The notes beneath the pieces were generated by a model. That model saw only the letters and a program-made list of their open reading frames with translations, was not told the origin of the DNA and did not search any database. The translations under genes and the position numbers were made by a program. Source: an uncultured Butyricicoccus sp. (GTDB taxonomy: Bacteria > Bacillota > Clostridia > Oscillospirales > Butyricicoccaceae). Taken from it: 28,733 nt of DNA. Below, in pieces: positions 1 to 7,801 of this stretch. Each line of letters begins with the position of its first letter. Positions within the stretch are counted from its first letter, which is position 1. Location: NCBI GenBank assembly GCA_900547195.1, contig URFQ01000025.1, positions 1-28,733 on the forward strand, in the 5' to 3' direction.

Positions 1-522
1 GTCAATCGGGCCTTCGACCTGCGCCAGGATTTCGATGCCTGTGTGATGGCGGTGCACCATGGGGTTGGCCGGGTTTTCAAACTGCTGCGGGACAAAAACT
101 TTGGCGTCTTCTTTCGCCATGCGCAGCGCGGTATCCAGGCACTCCTGGATGCATGCGCCAATGTCGCCCGCGTCATGGATGATGATCACCTCGGCGCCAT
201 AATGGCGCACCAGCTTGCGGCGCTCCTCGGAGACCGAATCGGGCATGATGATGATGGTCCGGTAGCCCTTGACCGCGCCGATGAGCGCAAGGCCGATGCC
301 CTGGTTGCCGCTGGTCGGTTCCACGATGATGGAGTCCGGTTTCAGCACGCCACGCGCCTCGGCGTCGCAGATCATATTGTATGCCGTGCGGGTCTTGATC
401 GAACCGCCCACGTTCAGCCCTTCAAACTTCACCAGGATTTCGGCCGCGTTTTCCGGCGCCATGTGGTTCAGCCGGACAATCGGCGTATGCCCCATCGCGT
501 CAAGAATGTTGTTATAAACCAT
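1..522 (-). CDS. Cysteine synthase family PLP enzyme (5' part, cut by window edge)
   Basis: This is the N-terminal 174 codons of a fold-type II pyridoxal-phosphate enzyme of the O-acetylserine sulfhydrylase (CysK/CysM) group, which normally makes cysteine from O-acetylserine and sulfide in the cytosol. The start ATG at 522-520 has a GGAG Shine-Dalgarno about nine bases upstream. The protein opens MVYNNILDAMGHTPIVRLN, typical of the family. The cofactor-lysine region reads NVGGSIKTR (canonical NPGGSVKDR) and the substrate loop reads EPTSGNQGIG (canonical TSGNTGIG). The lysine is present, so an active PLP enzyme is expected. The two motif differences leave open that its substrate is not O-acetylserine, so no gene symbol is assigned. 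It follows blaR1 on the same strand but has its own promoter. Confidence 0.88.
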   Translation of the reverse strand, partial: MVYNNILDAMGHTPIVRLNHMAPENAAEILVKFEGLNVGGSIKTRTAYNMICDAEARGVLKPDSIIVEPTSGNQGIGLALIGAVKGYRTIIIMPDSVSEERRKLVRHYGAEVIIIHDAGDIGACIQECLDTALRMAKEDAKVFVPQQFENPANPMVHRHHTGIEILAQVEGPID

Positions 523-567
523 CTCTATCTACTCCAATACAAATCAATTCGCATAGGTAACTTATTT

Positions 568-596
568 ATTATATGCGAAAAGCTGTATTTCGTCAA
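568..596 (-). promoter_or_regulatory. Promoter of the cysteine synthase family gene
   Basis: On the minus strand there is TTGACG (591-596), a 17-base spacer and a perfect TATAAT (568-573), 46 bases upstream of the start codon. The -35 box overlaps the stop codon of blaR1, so the gene can be transcribed independently. I saw no convincing operator around it. Confidence 0.8.
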
Positions 597-3553
597 CTGG
601 AGACGCTGAGGGAACCGCCGGCTTCCTGCAAGCGCCAGTCCCCGGTGCGGCCGCGGCGCACAAGGGTGGCGTTTGTGAAGTGCGTTTCCCCGTCGGGCGA
701 GGTGTATTCCACTTCAAGGAGGATAGCGGTACCGGGGGCAGCGCCCAGACCTGACAGAACCTGGAGGCTCATCCCTTCGTGATAGTCTGCGCGGACGAAC
801 GTGTCGCCGGCGGCCTCGAAATACGCGCGCGCCGTCCGCCGGGCAGCGGCAATCTCTGCGTCGGTATACGGCGCATACTCGAAGCCATGCGTCTGCGTGT
901 GTGCGACAAGGCTGTCATACAGGCCGTCCGGCGCGGCATAGCATGCCCAGCGGTTGCCGGATTGAATCAGGCAGAAGCTTCCGTCCCCTGCATACAGGGT
1001 GATGGAGTTGGTTCCGGCAGGCGCGCTATAGGACGCTTGCAACACCGGTGTGCGGGCGGGCTTTTCGGTGACGTCCGCAAGAAAGCGCATCTGGTCTTCA
1101 TAATCGTAATCGCGAAAGAATTGCGCCCAATCCCCGGAGGAAAGCAGACGGACGGCGTCCAGCCCTGCGGCGGACACCTTGACGGGTTCCGGCCAGGAGG
1201 AACTGAGCATCGGCCAGTGGATCAGGTTGAATTTTAGCTGATCAGCCTCCTCCCCGTCCGAAGCGCGCCGCTCCTCGGAGGGGAGATAGGGGAGCAGGGC
1301 CGCGTGCAGGGTTTCGGGATCATAATCGCGCACATCGGTGGCAGTTTCGCTGCCCTTTCCAAATGCGCTTCCGTCCGGGGAATGCAGGATGATGCTGCCC
1401 GGATGGCCTGCGCCGCCTGTGGCGACGGTCAGATAACAGCCGGTGTCCGCCCCGAACGAAGGGCTGTCGTAGACCGGGAACTGCATGAAATCCACATCGG
1501 TTTGCCCGGGCGCCTCCCAGAAGAAGGCGTCAAATTCGTCCGAGCGGACGGCCTGCCCGCGCCCGGCAAAGTCCAGCACGTCGTCCACGGTAAGCGTAGG
1601 CAGAAAGCCATAGGTTCCGCTGCCCGGCGCGGTTTCGTGGTAGCGCCGGTCGCGGCCCTGTCCGGTGAGCGTCACATCGCCGCCGCTTCCGATGCCCCAG
1701 AGCACACTGCCGTCATCGAGTTCATAGTACCTCCAGCCCGTACCGGAATCAAAAGCATAATAGGAGAACCCGTCCAGCACGTGCAGGCCGAACTGGGAAC
1801 CGTATTCGTCGGTCAAGCTGTCCAGTTTCCCCCTGGTGAGCGTCGCGCCCTGAGCCATAGGGCATTCCTTGTAGAATGGGTCGGAAGAGGCCGCGCCGGA
1901 TGCGGAAACCTCGCCAACGGAAAATACAACGGAGATTTCGAGCGGCTGGCCATCGTCCCGGGTAAGTTCCGCGCTGAGCCGGTAGCGGCCGTTTTCCAGT
2001 TCGCCATAGGAAACCTCCCAGGGCAGCGACTGCCCCGGTTCGATCACAGGCAGCGCAGCGTCCTCCGCGTAGCCGGCCCTGGCCGACTGCCCCTCCCCGG
2101 TGTCCAGATTTTCCAGATCATAGTTTGCAGGAAGAAGGGTATAGGAATGATCAGGGTCATCATTGGAAATTTTAAATTGGCCGGCATCCGGGGAAACTGT
2201 CTCCAGGACGACAGGGGGCTGGCCTGTCAATGTACGGAATTGCCGGATGATATCTTCCGCATCCCGGACAAAATAAGCATTGCGGTCGTCGCCGCGCTGA
2301 ACATGCACCAGCATGTAAGACATCCCGGAAAACTCGATGGAAATGCCCTGCTTTTCTTCCGCAAGGCCGGCAGCGTCCGCAAAATTGAAGTGCAGCTGCC
2401 ATTCGGAAGTGCCTTCTGCGGCATAGGTGGGGTTTTCTTCCGTATTCCGGATGCTGAGAAACAAGCTGGCGGCCTTCTGCATCTGTTCGTCGCTGAGTGC
2501 GGTGTAGGTCTGGATCCCGTCGGCATAGCGGAAAGAATATGCGCTGACGGGCGGGTTGCTTTTCAGCATGGCGCAGGCGCGCGCATGGGTGGGCGATTCG
2601 GTAAATGTAAAGGCAGCGCCGAGCGCCACGCACGCGGCCAGCAGGAATACCGCAGCGGCGCGGGTCTGTGGGCGTTGCGCAATGCGTTTCACACGCTCTT
2701 TGATCCCTCGTTTGCTGTCCGTGATGGTGGTCGCGCCGCAGACCAGGTCGCTCGGCCGGCCTGCCGCCATGAGGCCGACCAGGGTGCGCCCATAAGCGAG
2801 GCGTTCTTCTTCGCCCAGCGCGCGGATTGCCGCTTCGTCGCATGCCTGCTCGCAGTCGCGTCGGCTGAGGAACGCCATGACCCATACAAGCGGGTGGAAC
2901 CAGTACACGGTCAGCAGGATCACGCGCACCATGGACCAGAGGGAATCCTGGTGGCGGAAGTGCGCGTCCTCATGCGCCAGGACATGCCGCAGCCGTACCG
3001 GGTCGTCCGCAACCGCCTGAGGAAGATAGATGCCCGGCTGCCCATGAAGCACATACAGGCAGGGGGAGGTCAGCCGGGGCGCGATATAAACCGGCAGGCC
3101 TTCTCCGGAGACGCCAAAATATTCACGCGCCGCCGCAAGGATTTTGGAAAACCGCCGGTTGACCAGGCCGCACCATACGGCGACCGCCGCCATGCCCGCG
3201 AGCCACAGGAGAAACAGCAAAAGCTGCCAGTCGATGGCGGCGGCCGCCTGCATGGGGGAAGGAGCGTCAAAGGTGTAAACATGTCCGGTTTGGAGGTTGT
3301 CTAGCAGGGGCCGCACCGTGTCGGGCGCCCGGCTCATCGCTGCGCGCGGCAGGTCAACGACGCTCAGGCGGCTTTTGGGCATCAGCTTTAAAGCCTGCTG
3401 CACCGATACCGGGATGCACAGCCGCAGGGCAGGCAGCAGCCACAGCCCATACCGCAGCCGGGCGGAAATACGTGTGCCGAGCGCGGCGCGCAGCGCAAGC
3501 ACGGCCAAAATCAGTAGGGAAGATGTCCAGATGGTTTGGGCCGGGAACGTCAT
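593..3553 (-). CDS. BlaR1/MecR1-like M56 sensor metalloprotease with non-PBP extracellular part
   Basis: The protein has 986 residues. The N-terminal ~300 residues form the membrane-embedded zinc protease of the BlaR1 family: several hydrophobic segments, the zinc motif in HVLAHEDAHFRHQD (HExxH) and the downstream EACDEAAIRAL ligand segment. A further membrane segment lies near residue 305 (AAAVFLLAACVALGAAF). In known BlaR1 a C-terminal penicillin-binding domain senses the drug and the protease then causes loss of BlaI. Here I find no STxK / SxN / KTG set. Instead the ~650-residue exterior part has a segment resembling the bacterial Ig-like family Big_14 (residues ~460-560, LENLDTG...GYAEDAALPVIEPGQSL...YGELENGRYRL) and unrecognised repeats-free sequence after it. 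The ATG overlaps the blaI stop codon in an ATGA, with AGGAGGGG upstream. Function: sensor of an unknown envelope signal (inference). Confidence 0.88.
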   Translation of the reverse strand: MTFPAQTIWTSSLLILAVLALRAALGTRISARLRYGLWLLPALRLCIPVSVQQALKLMPKSRLSVVDLPRAAMSRAPDTVRPLLDNLQTGHVYTFDAPSPMQAAAAIDWQLLLFLLWLAGMAAVAVWCGLVNRRFSKILAAAREYFGVSGEGLPVYIAPRLTSPCLYVLHGQPGIYLPQAVADDPVRLRHVLAHEDAHFRHQDSLWSMVRVILLTVYWFHPLVWVMAFLSRRDCEQACDEAAIRALGEEERLAYGRTLVGLMAAGRPSDLVCGATTITDSKRGIKERVKRIAQRPQTRAAAVFLLAACVALGAAFTFTESPTHARACAMLKSNPPVSAYSFRYADGIQTYTALSDEQMQKAASLFLSIRNTEENPTYAAEGTSEWQLHFNFADAAGLAEEKQGISIEFSGMSYMLVHVQRGDDRNAYFVRDAEDIIRQFRTLTGQPPVVLETVSPDAGQFKISNDDPDHSYTLLPANYDLENLDTGEGQSARAGYAEDAALPVIEPGQSLPWEVSYGELENGRYRLSAELTRDDGQPLEISVVFSVGEVSASGAASSDPFYKECPMAQGATLTRGKLDSLTDEYGSQFGLHVLDGFSYYAFDSGTGWRYYELDDGSVLWGIGSGGDVTLTGQGRDRRYHETAPGSGTYGFLPTLTVDDVLDFAGRGQAVRSDEFDAFFWEAPGQTDVDFMQFPVYDSPSFGADTGCYLTVATGGAGHPGSIILHSPDGSAFGKGSETATDVRDYDPETLHAALLPYLPSEERRASDGEEADQLKFNLIHWPMLSSSWPEPVKVSAAGLDAVRLLSSGDWAQFFRDYDYEDQMRFLADVTEKPARTPVLQASYSAPAGTNSITLYAGDGSFCLIQSGNRWACYAAPDGLYDSLVAHTQTHGFEYAPYTDAEIAAARRTARAYFEAAGDTFVRADYHEGMSLQVLSGLGAAPGTAILLEVEYTSPDGETHFTNATLVRRGRTGDWRLQEAGGSLSVSS

Positions 3554-3939
3554 GACTGCCCCTCCTCTCCCTGTCCTGCTTTCCGCAGGATCGCGTACAA
3601 TTCATCGATGTCCTCTGCGCTGAGCGCGTTTTCTTCGGCCATGGCGTTCACCAGCAGGCCAACCGAGCCATGATAGACCTTGTCGAGGAAGCTGCGGGTT
3701 TCCGCGGCGCTGGCCGCTTCGCGCGTGACCGCCGGGGAATACTGCCGGGCGCGTCCGGCTGTCTGCCAGCTTACCGCGCCTTTGGCTTCCAGGCGGGACA
3801 GCATGGTGATAATGGTGGCCTTGGCCCAGCCGGTTTCAGGCTCCAGCGCGTGCACGAGCTGGGTGATGGTGCGCGGGGATTCATCCCAAAGGCATTCCAT
3901 TAGCTTCCATTCGCTGGCCGAAAGGCGGATTGGTTTCAT
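3550..3939 (-). CDS. BlaI/MecI/CopY-family transcriptional repressor
   Basis: This 129-residue winged-helix repressor belongs to the BlaI/MecI group (MKPIRLSASEWKLMECLWDE at the start, then WAKATIITMLSRLEAKGAV). The family binds DNA as a dimer and is inactivated by proteolysis triggered by its BlaR1 partner, which is encoded directly downstream with a 4-base overlap. The C-terminal part (FLDKVYHGSVGLLVNAMAEENALSAEDIDELYAIL) is the normal dimerisation segment. The length is normal for the family. The start ATG at 3939 is preceded by AGAGGGGGG. Two palindromes over its own promoter suggest autorepression. No beta-lactamase or PBP gene is seen nearby, so what else it controls cannot be told from this window. 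Confidence 0.93.
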   Translation of the reverse strand: MKPIRLSASEWKLMECLWDESPRTITQLVHALEPETGWAKATIITMLSRLEAKGAVSWQTAGRARQYSPAVTREAASAAETRSFLDKVYHGSVGLLVNAMAEENALSAEDIDELYAILRKAGQGEEGQS

Positions 3940-3966
3940 AGGTTTCCCCCCTCTGTGTTCTGGATT

Positions 3967-4018
3967 GGTCTACATATGTCTACCTTTAAGATAACAGAAA
4001 GGTAGACGGATGTCAACC
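3967..4018 (-). promoter_or_regulatory. blaI-blaR1 promoter with two BlaI-type operators
   Basis: The minus-strand promoter is TTGACA (4011-4016), 17 bases, TATCTT (3988-3993). Two 18-base imperfect palindromes lie on it. The first, ggtctacatatgtctacc at 3967-3984, pairs at 7 of 9 positions, has the core ACATATGT known from BlaI/MecI operators, and covers the predicted transcription start. The second, ggtagacggatgtcaacc at 4001-4018, pairs at 6 of 9 positions and covers the -35 box. Their centres are 34 bases apart, about three helical turns, on one face of the DNA. This is the classical two-operator layout of blaI autoregulation. Confidence 0.82.
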
Positions 4019-4041
4019 GAAAGGATACGAAGGGGCAGGGC

Positions 4042-4070
4042 TTTTCATTTAAAATTTAGTGTGATACAAT
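4042..4070 (+). promoter_or_regulatory. Probable promoter of the GNAT gene
   Basis: TTTTCA (4042-4047), 17 bases, TACAAT (4065-4070). An in-frame ATG at 4069 overlaps the -10 box and so cannot be the start codon of a transcript from this promoter, which supports the ATG at 4126. The -35 box is poor, so the call is moderate. Confidence 0.5.
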
Positions 4071-4125
4071 GGAGCAGAAAAAGACGAAGCATCGCCGGGA
4101 GGGGCGATGGAAAGGAAAGTTTGTC

Positions 4126-4767
4126 ATGAATCGCATTGAAATCCGGCCCGCGGCCGAGGCCGACGCGGCGGCCATGCTGGACATTTACGGGCCTTATGTG
4201 GAAAAAACCACGGTGTCCTCGGAATATGAGGCGCCCAGCATGGAGGAGTTCTGCCGCCGTATCCGCGCCTTCACCGCGCAGCTGCCGTGGCTGGTGTGCA
4301 GCATCGACGGCCAGGTGGCCGGGTACGGTTACGCTTCCCCGCATCGTACCCGCGCGGCATATCAATGGTCGGTTGAGACCTCGATTTATGTCGCGCCCGA
4401 ATTTCATCGCCGCGGCGTGGCACGCGCGCTGTATTCGGCGCTGTTTGAACTGCTGCGCATGCAGGGATACTATAACATCTATGTCGGGATTACCTCGCCC
4501 AATGAGCGCAGCATCAAGTTCCACAAGGCAATGGGCTTTATCATTTCGGGCGCGTACCAGAACAGCATGTATAAATTTGGCCAGTGGCGCGACGTCCTGT
4601 GGATGGGCAAGGAGCTGCGCGAGCACGATGGCGAACCGCAGCCCACAGTCGCCTTTCCGGAACTGCGGGATACGGCGATGTGCGCGCGGGTGCTGAAAGA
4701 GGCGGCCGCGAAAATTCGCCGGAAGAAGGATGAATCAACCATTGCAGGATCAGCGGAACTGTGTTAG
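4126..4767 (+). CDS. GNAT-family N-acetyltransferase, phosphinothricin-acetyltransferase-like
   Basis: This 213-residue acetyl-CoA-dependent acyltransferase is of the Pat/YncA type. It starts NRIEIRPAAEADAAAMLDIY and has the acetyl-CoA pyrophosphate-binding motif FHRRGVARALY (RxxGxA) and the family segment SPNERSIKFHKAMGF. Relatives acetylate the amino group of small amino-acid-like compounds; the real substrate here is unknown. The start at 4126 follows GGAAAGGAAAG at good spacing. The last ~35 residues (ELREHDGEPQPTV onward) extend beyond the catalytic fold and end in a basic tail. The TAG stop codon is also the first half of the -10 box (TAGAAT) of the downstream radC promoter, so the two units are packed but probably separate. 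It is divergent from blaI; the BlaI operators lie too far upstream to block its promoter obviously. Confidence 0.85.
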   Translation: MNRIEIRPAAEADAAAMLDIYGPYVEKTTVSSEYEAPSMEEFCRRIRAFTAQLPWLVCSIDGQVAGYGYASPHRTRAAYQWSVETSIYVAPEFHRRGVARALYSALFELLRMQGYYNIYVGITSPNERSIKFHKAMGFIISGAYQNSMYKFGQWRDVLWMGKELREHDGEPQPTVAFPELRDTAMCARVLKEAAAKIRRKKDESTIAGSAELC

Positions 4768-4789
4768 AATGGTAGGGAACATATGTTTG
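4742..4789 (+). promoter_or_regulatory. radC-uvrB-uvrA operon promoter with LexA (SOS) box
   Basis: A possible promoter is TTGCAG (4742-4747), 17 bases, TAGAAT (4765-4770). Directly after it, ggaacatatgtttg at 4776-4789 matches the Bacillus/Clostridium LexA (DinR) box CGAAC-N4-GTTCG at all core positions except one (GAAC ATAT GTTT). The box falls on the predicted transcription start near 4777, where bound LexA would block RNA polymerase. That the first genes behind it are radC and uvrB fits SOS control. Confidence 0.75.
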
Positions 4790-4808
4790 ATTTTAACGGA
4801 GAGGACGC

Positions 4809-5510
4809 ATGAGCGAATTAATTCACCGCGACCATCGCAGCCGGATGAAGGCGCGGTTTGCCGCGCAGGGGCTGGACGGCCTCAACGACCATGAGGCGCT
4901 GGAGCTGCTGCTGTATTTCGCCGTGCCGCGGGTGGACACCAACCCGATCGCGCACCGGCTGCTGGATACGTTCGGCAGCCTGCATGGGGTGATCGACGCT
5001 TCGCCCGAAGCCTTGAAACGCGTACAGGGCATTGGGGAGAATGCGGCGACGTTGCTGGTGCTGCTGCGCGAGATGATGCGGCGGTATGCGATGGATAAGG
5101 CGGAAAAGGATTTTAAAAGCGCGTCTCTGACCACAACCGAAAAGATCGGGAGATATCTGACGCCGTTTTTCGTGGGGGTGAACGAGGAGCGCATGGTTGC
5201 GCTCGCAACCGATATCAAGGGCAAGGTGCTCGGCGTGGAAGAGATCAGCCGCGGCACCACGCGCGCGACCGACGTCAACATCCGCAGGCTGGCCGAGTTT
5301 GCCATCCGCTATCAGGCGGCGAGCGTCATCCTTGCGCACAACCATCCGGGCGGCCTCGCGCTGCCCAGCCACGACGACATGCAGACCACCCGCCGCATCC
5401 GGGAGACGCTCGGCAGCCTGAGCATCGGCCTGCGCGACCATATCATCATCGCCGGCGACGATTTTGTCTCCATGAGCGACAGCGGCATGCTCAAATATGT
5501 GGACGGATAG
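4809..5510 (+). CDS. radC: RadC family JAB/MPN domain protein
   Basis: This 233-residue protein has normal RadC length. Residues ~1-85 form the N-terminal helix-hairpin-helix-like part (LNDHEALELLLYFAVPR, VQGIGENAATLL). Residues ~105-233 form the MPN/JAB-type metalloprotease-like domain with the motif LAHNHPGGLALPSHDD (histidines near 177 and 179, serine and aspartate following). RadC was once named a DNA repair protein; its biochemical role is not settled, though it is often linked to genome maintenance and natural transformation. The ATG follows GGAGAGGAC. It is first in the operon with uvrB 36 bases downstream, and it lies directly behind a LexA box. Confidence 0.95.
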   Translation: MSELIHRDHRSRMKARFAAQGLDGLNDHEALELLLYFAVPRVDTNPIAHRLLDTFGSLHGVIDASPEALKRVQGIGENAATLLVLLREMMRRYAMDKAEKDFKSASLTTTEKIGRYLTPFFVGVNEERMVALATDIKGKVLGVEEISRGTTRATDVNIRRLAEFAIRYQAASVILAHNHPGGLALPSHDDMQTTRRIRETLGSLSIGLRDHIIIAGDDFVSMSDSGMLKYVDG

Positions 5511-5546
5511 GCGCCGTCCTCCCGTTTTACCCAAAGGAGGTTCCTT

Positions 5547-7553
5547 ATGCCTGCGTTTCAAGTAGTCAGCCCATATAAAATGGCGGGCGACCAGCCCGAG
5601 GCGGTCGAAAAACTGTCCCAGGGCTTTTTAAACGGCGTGGACGAACAGGTGCTGCTCGGCGTCACCGGCTCGGGCAAGACGTTCACCATGGCAAATATCA
5701 TTGAGCGCGTGCACAAGCCGACGCTCGTGCTGGCGCACAACAAGACCCTCGCCGCCCAGCTGTGCACCGAGCTGCGCGAGTTTTTCCCAAACAACGCCGT
5801 GGAGTATTTTGTTTCGTACTACGACTACTACCAGCCCGAAGCCTATATCGCCTCGACGGACACCTATATCGAAAAGGACAGCGCCATCAACGACGAGATC
5901 GACCGCCTGCGCCATTCGGCCACCGCAATGCTCTCCGAGCGGGAGGACGTGATCATCGTCGCGTCGGTGTCGTGCATCTACTCGCTCGGCGACCCGATTG
6001 ACTATAAGGATATGGTAATTTCGCTGCGCCCGGGCATGGAAAAGAGCCGCGACGACCTGATCCGAAAGCTGATTGACATCCAGTATGAGCGCAACGACAT
6101 TGCGTTTGAGCGCAACCGTTTCCGTGTGCGCGGCGACACGGTCGAAATCTGGCCGGTTTATTCGGACAGCGACTGCGTGCGCATCGAGTTCTTTGGGGAC
6201 GAGATCGACCGCATCAGCCGCATCGACCCGCTGAACGGCAAGGCGGTTGCCGAGCTGGGACACATTGCGATTTTCCCGGCCAGCCATTATGTCACGAGCC
6301 GCGACAAGCTCCAGGCGGCGATTGCTGAGCTGGAGCGGGAACTGGACGAGCGCGTGGCGTATTTTAACGCAAACGGCAAGCTGGTCGAAGCCCAGCGCAT
6401 CGCCCAACGCACCCGGTACGACATCGAAATGCTCCAGGAGATCGGGTTCTGCTCGGGCATCGAGAACTATTCGCGCGTGCTCTCCGGCCGCGCGCCGGGC
6501 AGTTCCCCCTATACCCTAATCGACTATTTTCCAAAGGATTTCCTGCTCATAGTGGACGAGAGCCATGTGACGCTGCCCCAGGTGCGCGCCATGTACCACG
6601 GCGACCGCGCCCGGAAGGAAAGCCTGATTGAAAACGGCTTCCGGCTGCCGTCCGCCCTCGACAACCGCCCGCTGAACTTCGAAGAGTTCAACGACCGGCT
6701 GAATCAGGCGCTGTACGTGTCCGCGACCCCGGGCGATTATGAGCGCGAGCGCGCCGGGCAGATCGTCGAGCAGGTCATCCGCCCGACCGGGCTGCTGGAT
6801 CCCATCATTTCGGTGCGCCCGGTCGAGGGCCAGATCGACGACCTGTTGGGCGAAATTAACGCGCGTGCGGAAAAGGGCGAACGGGTGCTCGTCACCACCC
6901 TGACCAAGAAAATGGCGGAGGATCTGACCAGCTATCTGGAGGGCGTGGGCGTAAAGGTGCGGTATATGCATCACGACGTCAAAACCATGGAGCGGCAGGA
7001 GTTGATCCGTGACCTGCGCCTTGGCGTATACGACGTGCTCGTGGGCATTAACCTGCTGCGCGAGGGTCTCGATTTGCCGGAAGTGTCGCTTGTCGCCATC
7101 TTGGATGCGGACAAGGAGGGCTTCCTGCGCTCGGAGACCTCGCTCATTCAGACCATCGGCCGCGCGGCGCGAAATGAGAAGGGTATGGTGATTATGTACG
7201 CGGACAGCATTACGCCGTCCATGCACCGTGCGATCTCCGAGACTGAGCGCCGCCGCAAATTGCAGGAAGCGTTCAACGAAGCGCACGGTATCGTACCGAA
7301 AACGATCAAAAAGAGCGTCAAGGACGTCATTGAAATCTCGAGCGAAAGCAAGGTGCCGGGCGGCCGTGGCAAGGGGAAAAAGCTGTCAAACGCCGAAACC
7401 GCGGCGGAAATTGCCCGCCTGACCCGGCAGATGAAGGAAGCGGCCAAGCTGCTTGAATTCGAGCTGGCCGCCGAGCTGCGTGACAAGATCAAGGCGCTTG
7501 AGGGCGAACAAAATGCAAAACAGGACAAACGAAAGAAGGAATTTCTTAAATGA
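5547..7553 (+). CDS. uvrB: Excinuclease ABC subunit B
   Basis: UvrB verifies DNA damage in nucleotide excision repair: UvrA loads it, it holds the damaged strand and it recruits UvrC. The 668 residues are full length. Visible parts are Walker A GVTGSGKTF (38-46), the damage-gripping beta-hairpin region YYDYYQPEAY (~91-100), the DESH helicase box near 340, the helicase motifs TLTKKMAEDL and GINLLREGLDLPEVSL, the arginine-finger motif QTIGRAARN, and the C-terminal UVR coiled coil (LTRQMKEAAKLLEFELAAELRDKI, ~626-650) that binds UvrC and UvrA. The ATG has AAAGGAGG seven bases upstream. The stop codon overlaps the start of the next gene in an ATGA. Confidence 0.99.
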   Translation: MPAFQVVSPYKMAGDQPEAVEKLSQGFLNGVDEQVLLGVTGSGKTFTMANIIERVHKPTLVLAHNKTLAAQLCTELREFFPNNAVEYFVSYYDYYQPEAYIASTDTYIEKDSAINDEIDRLRHSATAMLSEREDVIIVASVSCIYSLGDPIDYKDMVISLRPGMEKSRDDLIRKLIDIQYERNDIAFERNRFRVRGDTVEIWPVYSDSDCVRIEFFGDEIDRISRIDPLNGKAVAELGHIAIFPASHYVTSRDKLQAAIAELERELDERVAYFNANGKLVEAQRIAQRTRYDIEMLQEIGFCSGIENYSRVLSGRAPGSSPYTLIDYFPKDFLLIVDESHVTLPQVRAMYHGDRARKESLIENGFRLPSALDNRPLNFEEFNDRLNQALYVSATPGDYERERAGQIVEQVIRPTGLLDPIISVRPVEGQIDDLLGEINARAEKGERVLVTTLTKKMAEDLTSYLEGVGVKVRYMHHDVKTMERQELIRDLRLGVYDVLVGINLLREGLDLPEVSLVAILDADKEGFLRSETSLIQTIGRAARNEKGMVIMYADSITPSMHRAISETERRRKLQEAFNEAHGIVPKTIKKSVKDVIEISSESKVPGGRGKGKKLSNAETAAEIARLTRQMKEAAKLLEFELAAELRDKIKALEGEQNAKQDKRKKEFLK

Positions 7554-7801
7554 CCTGCCCTTACTGTGGAAAGGAAATGCAGCGCGGTGAGATCTGCGCC
7601 GGGTATAGCTGCGTGGTCTGGCGGCCGGAGCGCAGCCTGCTGTCACCGGGGCTGACCATTTCCCCGATGTGGTTCGACCGCACCGCCGAAAATGCGTACT
7701 GCATGCACTGCGGGGTGCTCCTCGTGCGCCCGAGCGGAAAGGCGGCTGCAAAGTTTGAGGAGAAATACCGAAAGCATCTGGCAAAGAGGGATAAGCCATG
7801 A
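7550..7801 (+). CDS. Small zinc-ribbon-like protein (PF20097/DUF6487-like)
   Basis: This 83-residue protein has two CxxC knuckles, CPYC at residues 3-6 and CMHC at 51-54, with a tryptophan/phenylalanine-rich middle (SCVVWRPER, PMWFDRT) and a basic tail. The layout resembles the small PF20097 family of unknown role, common in Clostridia. A single zinc ion bound by the four cysteines is likely. The start overlaps the uvrB stop and its own stop overlaps the start of the next gene, both as ATGA, so it is translated together with uvrB and the EFR1-like gene. No function can be named. Possible roles are a zinc-stabilised protein or an accessory to its redox neighbour. Confidence 0.75.
   Translation: MTCPYCGKEMQRGEICAGYSCVVWRPERSLLSPGLTISPMWFDRTAENAYCMHCGVLLVRPSGKAAAKFEEKYRKHLAKRDKP

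Noticed and set aside
1304..3304. 666-codon open frame on the plus strand
   Set aside because: It lies wholly antisense to the BlaR1-like gene, has no family resemblance or ribosome site, and is explained by the GC-rich codon pattern of the real gene on the other strand.
4777..4788. Reading GAACATATGTTT as another BlaI operator because of its ACATATGT core
   Set aside because: The core is shared with the BlaI palindrome, but the GAAC/GTTT arms fit LexA, the GTCTAC arms are missing, and the genes behind it are DNA repair genes.
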